A stretch of DNA of 13,666 nucleotides from an uncultured Rhodospirillales bacterium (GTDB lineage Bacteria; Pseudomonadota; Alphaproteobacteria; CACIAM-22H2), in the NCBI GenBank assembly GCA_937926175.1, contig CALANV010000040.1:1-13666 (forward strand), written 5' to 3'. Of this stretch, positions 12,772 through 13,666 are shown piece after piece. Position 1 is the stretch's first letter. Each line of letters opens with the position of its first letter. The notes under the pieces are model-generated. The model was given only the letters and a program-made list of their open reading frames with translations, was not told the origin of the DNA and did not search any database. A program made the translations under genes and the position numbers.

Positions 12772-13666
12772 GTGGTTCAGATTCAGAAGAACTGGAAGGA
12801 GTTGATCAAGCCGGGCAAGCTCGACATACAGCCCGGCGACGATCCGAAGCGCGAAGCGACGATCGTCGCCGAGCCGCTGGAACGCGGCTTCGGCCTGACG
12901 CTTGGCAACGCGTTGCGTCGCGTCCTGCTGTCGTCGCTGCAGGGTGCGGCGATCACCTCGATCAAGATCGACGGCGTGCTGCACGAATTCTCGTCGGTTC
13001 CGGGCGTGCGCGAGGACGTGACCGACATCGTCCTCAACGTCAAGGCGATCGCGCTGCGCATGCACGGCGACGGGCCGAAGCGCATTCACCTGCGCGCGAC
13101 CGGACCCGGCGAGGTGCGTGCCGGCCAGATCGAGACGGGGCATGACATCGAGATCATGAATCCCGATCTCGTCCTCTGCACGCTCGACGACGGCGCCAAG
13201 CTGTCGATGGAGATGACGGTCGAGACGGGCAAGGGCTACGTGCCCGGCAGCGCCAACCGCCCGGCTGATGCGCCGATCGGGCTCATTCCGGTCGACGCTC
13301 TGTTCAGTCCGGTGAAGAAGGTCGCCTACAAGGTCGAGAACACCCGCGTCGGCCAGGTCACGGACTACGACAAGCTGTCGATGCGGGTCGAGACCAATGG
13401 CGCGGTAACGCCCGAGGACGCCGTGGCGCTCGCCGCGCGCATCCTCCAGGATCAGCTGCAGCTCTTCATCAATTTCGAGGAGCCGGTCGCCGAGAAGACG
13501 GAGGAGACCACCGCCGAGCTGCCGTTCAACAAGCACCTGCTGATGAAGGTCGACGAGCTCGAGCTGTCGGTCCGGTCCGCCAACTGCCTCAAGAACGACA
13601 ACATCATCTACATCGGCGATCTCGTGCAGAAGACCGAGGCGGAGATGCTGCGGACGCCCAATTTCG
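12772..13666 (+). CDS. rpoA: DNA-directed RNA polymerase subunit alpha (3' end outside window)
   Basis: The first 298 codons are present with no stop; the full protein is usually about 338 residues, so roughly 40 are missing. Alpha dimerises to start RNA polymerase assembly, and its C-terminal domain contacts UP elements and activators. The start is GTG 12772, seven bases after GAGGGA, reading MVQIQKNWKELIKPGKL. The N-terminal domain has ERGFGLTLGNALRRVLLSSL (about residues 40-59) and HEFSSVPGVREDVTDI. The linker at about residues 240-252 is Glu/Thr-rich. In the C-terminal domain, SVRSANCLK carries Arg268, Asn271 and Cys272, matching the DNA-contacting Arg265 region of E. coli. The window ends in LRTPNF, before the last helix. 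The long gene-free look of this end on a simple ATG-based scan comes from the GTG start and missing stop. Confidence 0.98.
   Translation, partial: MVQIQKNWKELIKPGKLDIQPGDDPKREATIVAEPLERGFGLTLGNALRRVLLSSLQGAAITSIKIDGVLHEFSSVPGVREDVTDIVLNVKAIALRMHGDGPKRIHLRATGPGEVRAGQIETGHDIEIMNPDLVLCTLDDGAKLSMEMTVETGKGYVPGSANRPADAPIGLIPVDALFSPVKKVAYKVENTRVGQVTDYDKLSMRVETNGAVTPEDAVALAARILQDQLQLFINFEEPVAEKTEETTAELPFNKHLLMKVDELELSVRSANCLKNDNIIYIGDLVQKTEAEMLRTPNF

Noticed and set aside
12628..13536. A 302-codon open frame on the minus strand over rpoA
   Set aside because: It lies over rpoA, which is clear in the plus strand from a GTG start through both alpha domains; no independent evidence for the antisense frame.
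1..13666. Mobile elements, CRISPR repeats, tRNA or rRNA genes, defence or biosynthetic clusters
   Set aside because: I looked for repeat arrays, inverted terminal repeats, transposase motifs and tRNA-like folds between genes and saw none; spacers are too short and every gene is a known housekeeping family.

Overview
The window is the chromosomal S10-spc-alpha ribosomal protein supercluster of a GC-rich bacterium. All genes are on the + strand. It starts in the last codons of tuf (EF-Tu) and ends inside rpoA. There are 25 complete genes and 2 partial ones: 23 ribosomal proteins, secY, adk, the 3' end of tuf, and most of rpoA. The organism is most likely an alphaproteobacterium. The evidence is the order tuf-rpsJ, the order secY-adk-rpsM-rpsK-rpoA with adk between secY and rpsM, the lack of rpmJ after secY, the lack of rpsD between rpsK and rpoA, the long Cys-free-type S14, and protein sequences that look alphaproteobacterial throughout. 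I cannot place it more finely from this stretch.

Layout. Positions 1-55 are the tuf 3' end. Positions 99-5200 are the S10 block (rpsJ, rplC, rplD, rplW, rplB, rpsS, rplV, rpsC, rplP, rpmC, rpsQ). Positions 5232-10982 are the spc block (rplN, rplX, rplE, rpsN, rpsH, rplF, rplR, rpsE, rpmD, rplO, secY). adk follows at 11015-11677. The alpha block (rpsM, rpsK, rpoA) starts at 11868 and runs off the end. Spacers before adk are 0-43 bases, and several genes overlap by 1 or 4 bases, so the S10 and spc blocks look like one transcript continuing from the str (tuf) operon. I see no promoter or long leader ahead of rpsJ.

The only large non-coding stretch is the 190 bases between adk and rpsM. It holds a near-consensus sigma-70-type promoter (TTGACT, 16 bases, TATAAT). 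About 10-20 bases after the likely start there is a terminator-like hairpin with a short T run. A second possible pairing would sequester the hairpin's 3' arm. This looks like a candidate attenuator for the alpha operon and is the most interesting element here. A smaller GC-rich hairpin lies in the 91-base rpsK-rpoA spacer.

Together the genes encode much of the ribosome, the SecY channel that inserts and exports nascent proteins, the adenylate kinase that balances adenine nucleotides, and the RNA polymerase alpha subunit. This is a core housekeeping region. I found no accessory, mobile, CRISPR or defence element, and no evidence of an undescribed multi-gene system.
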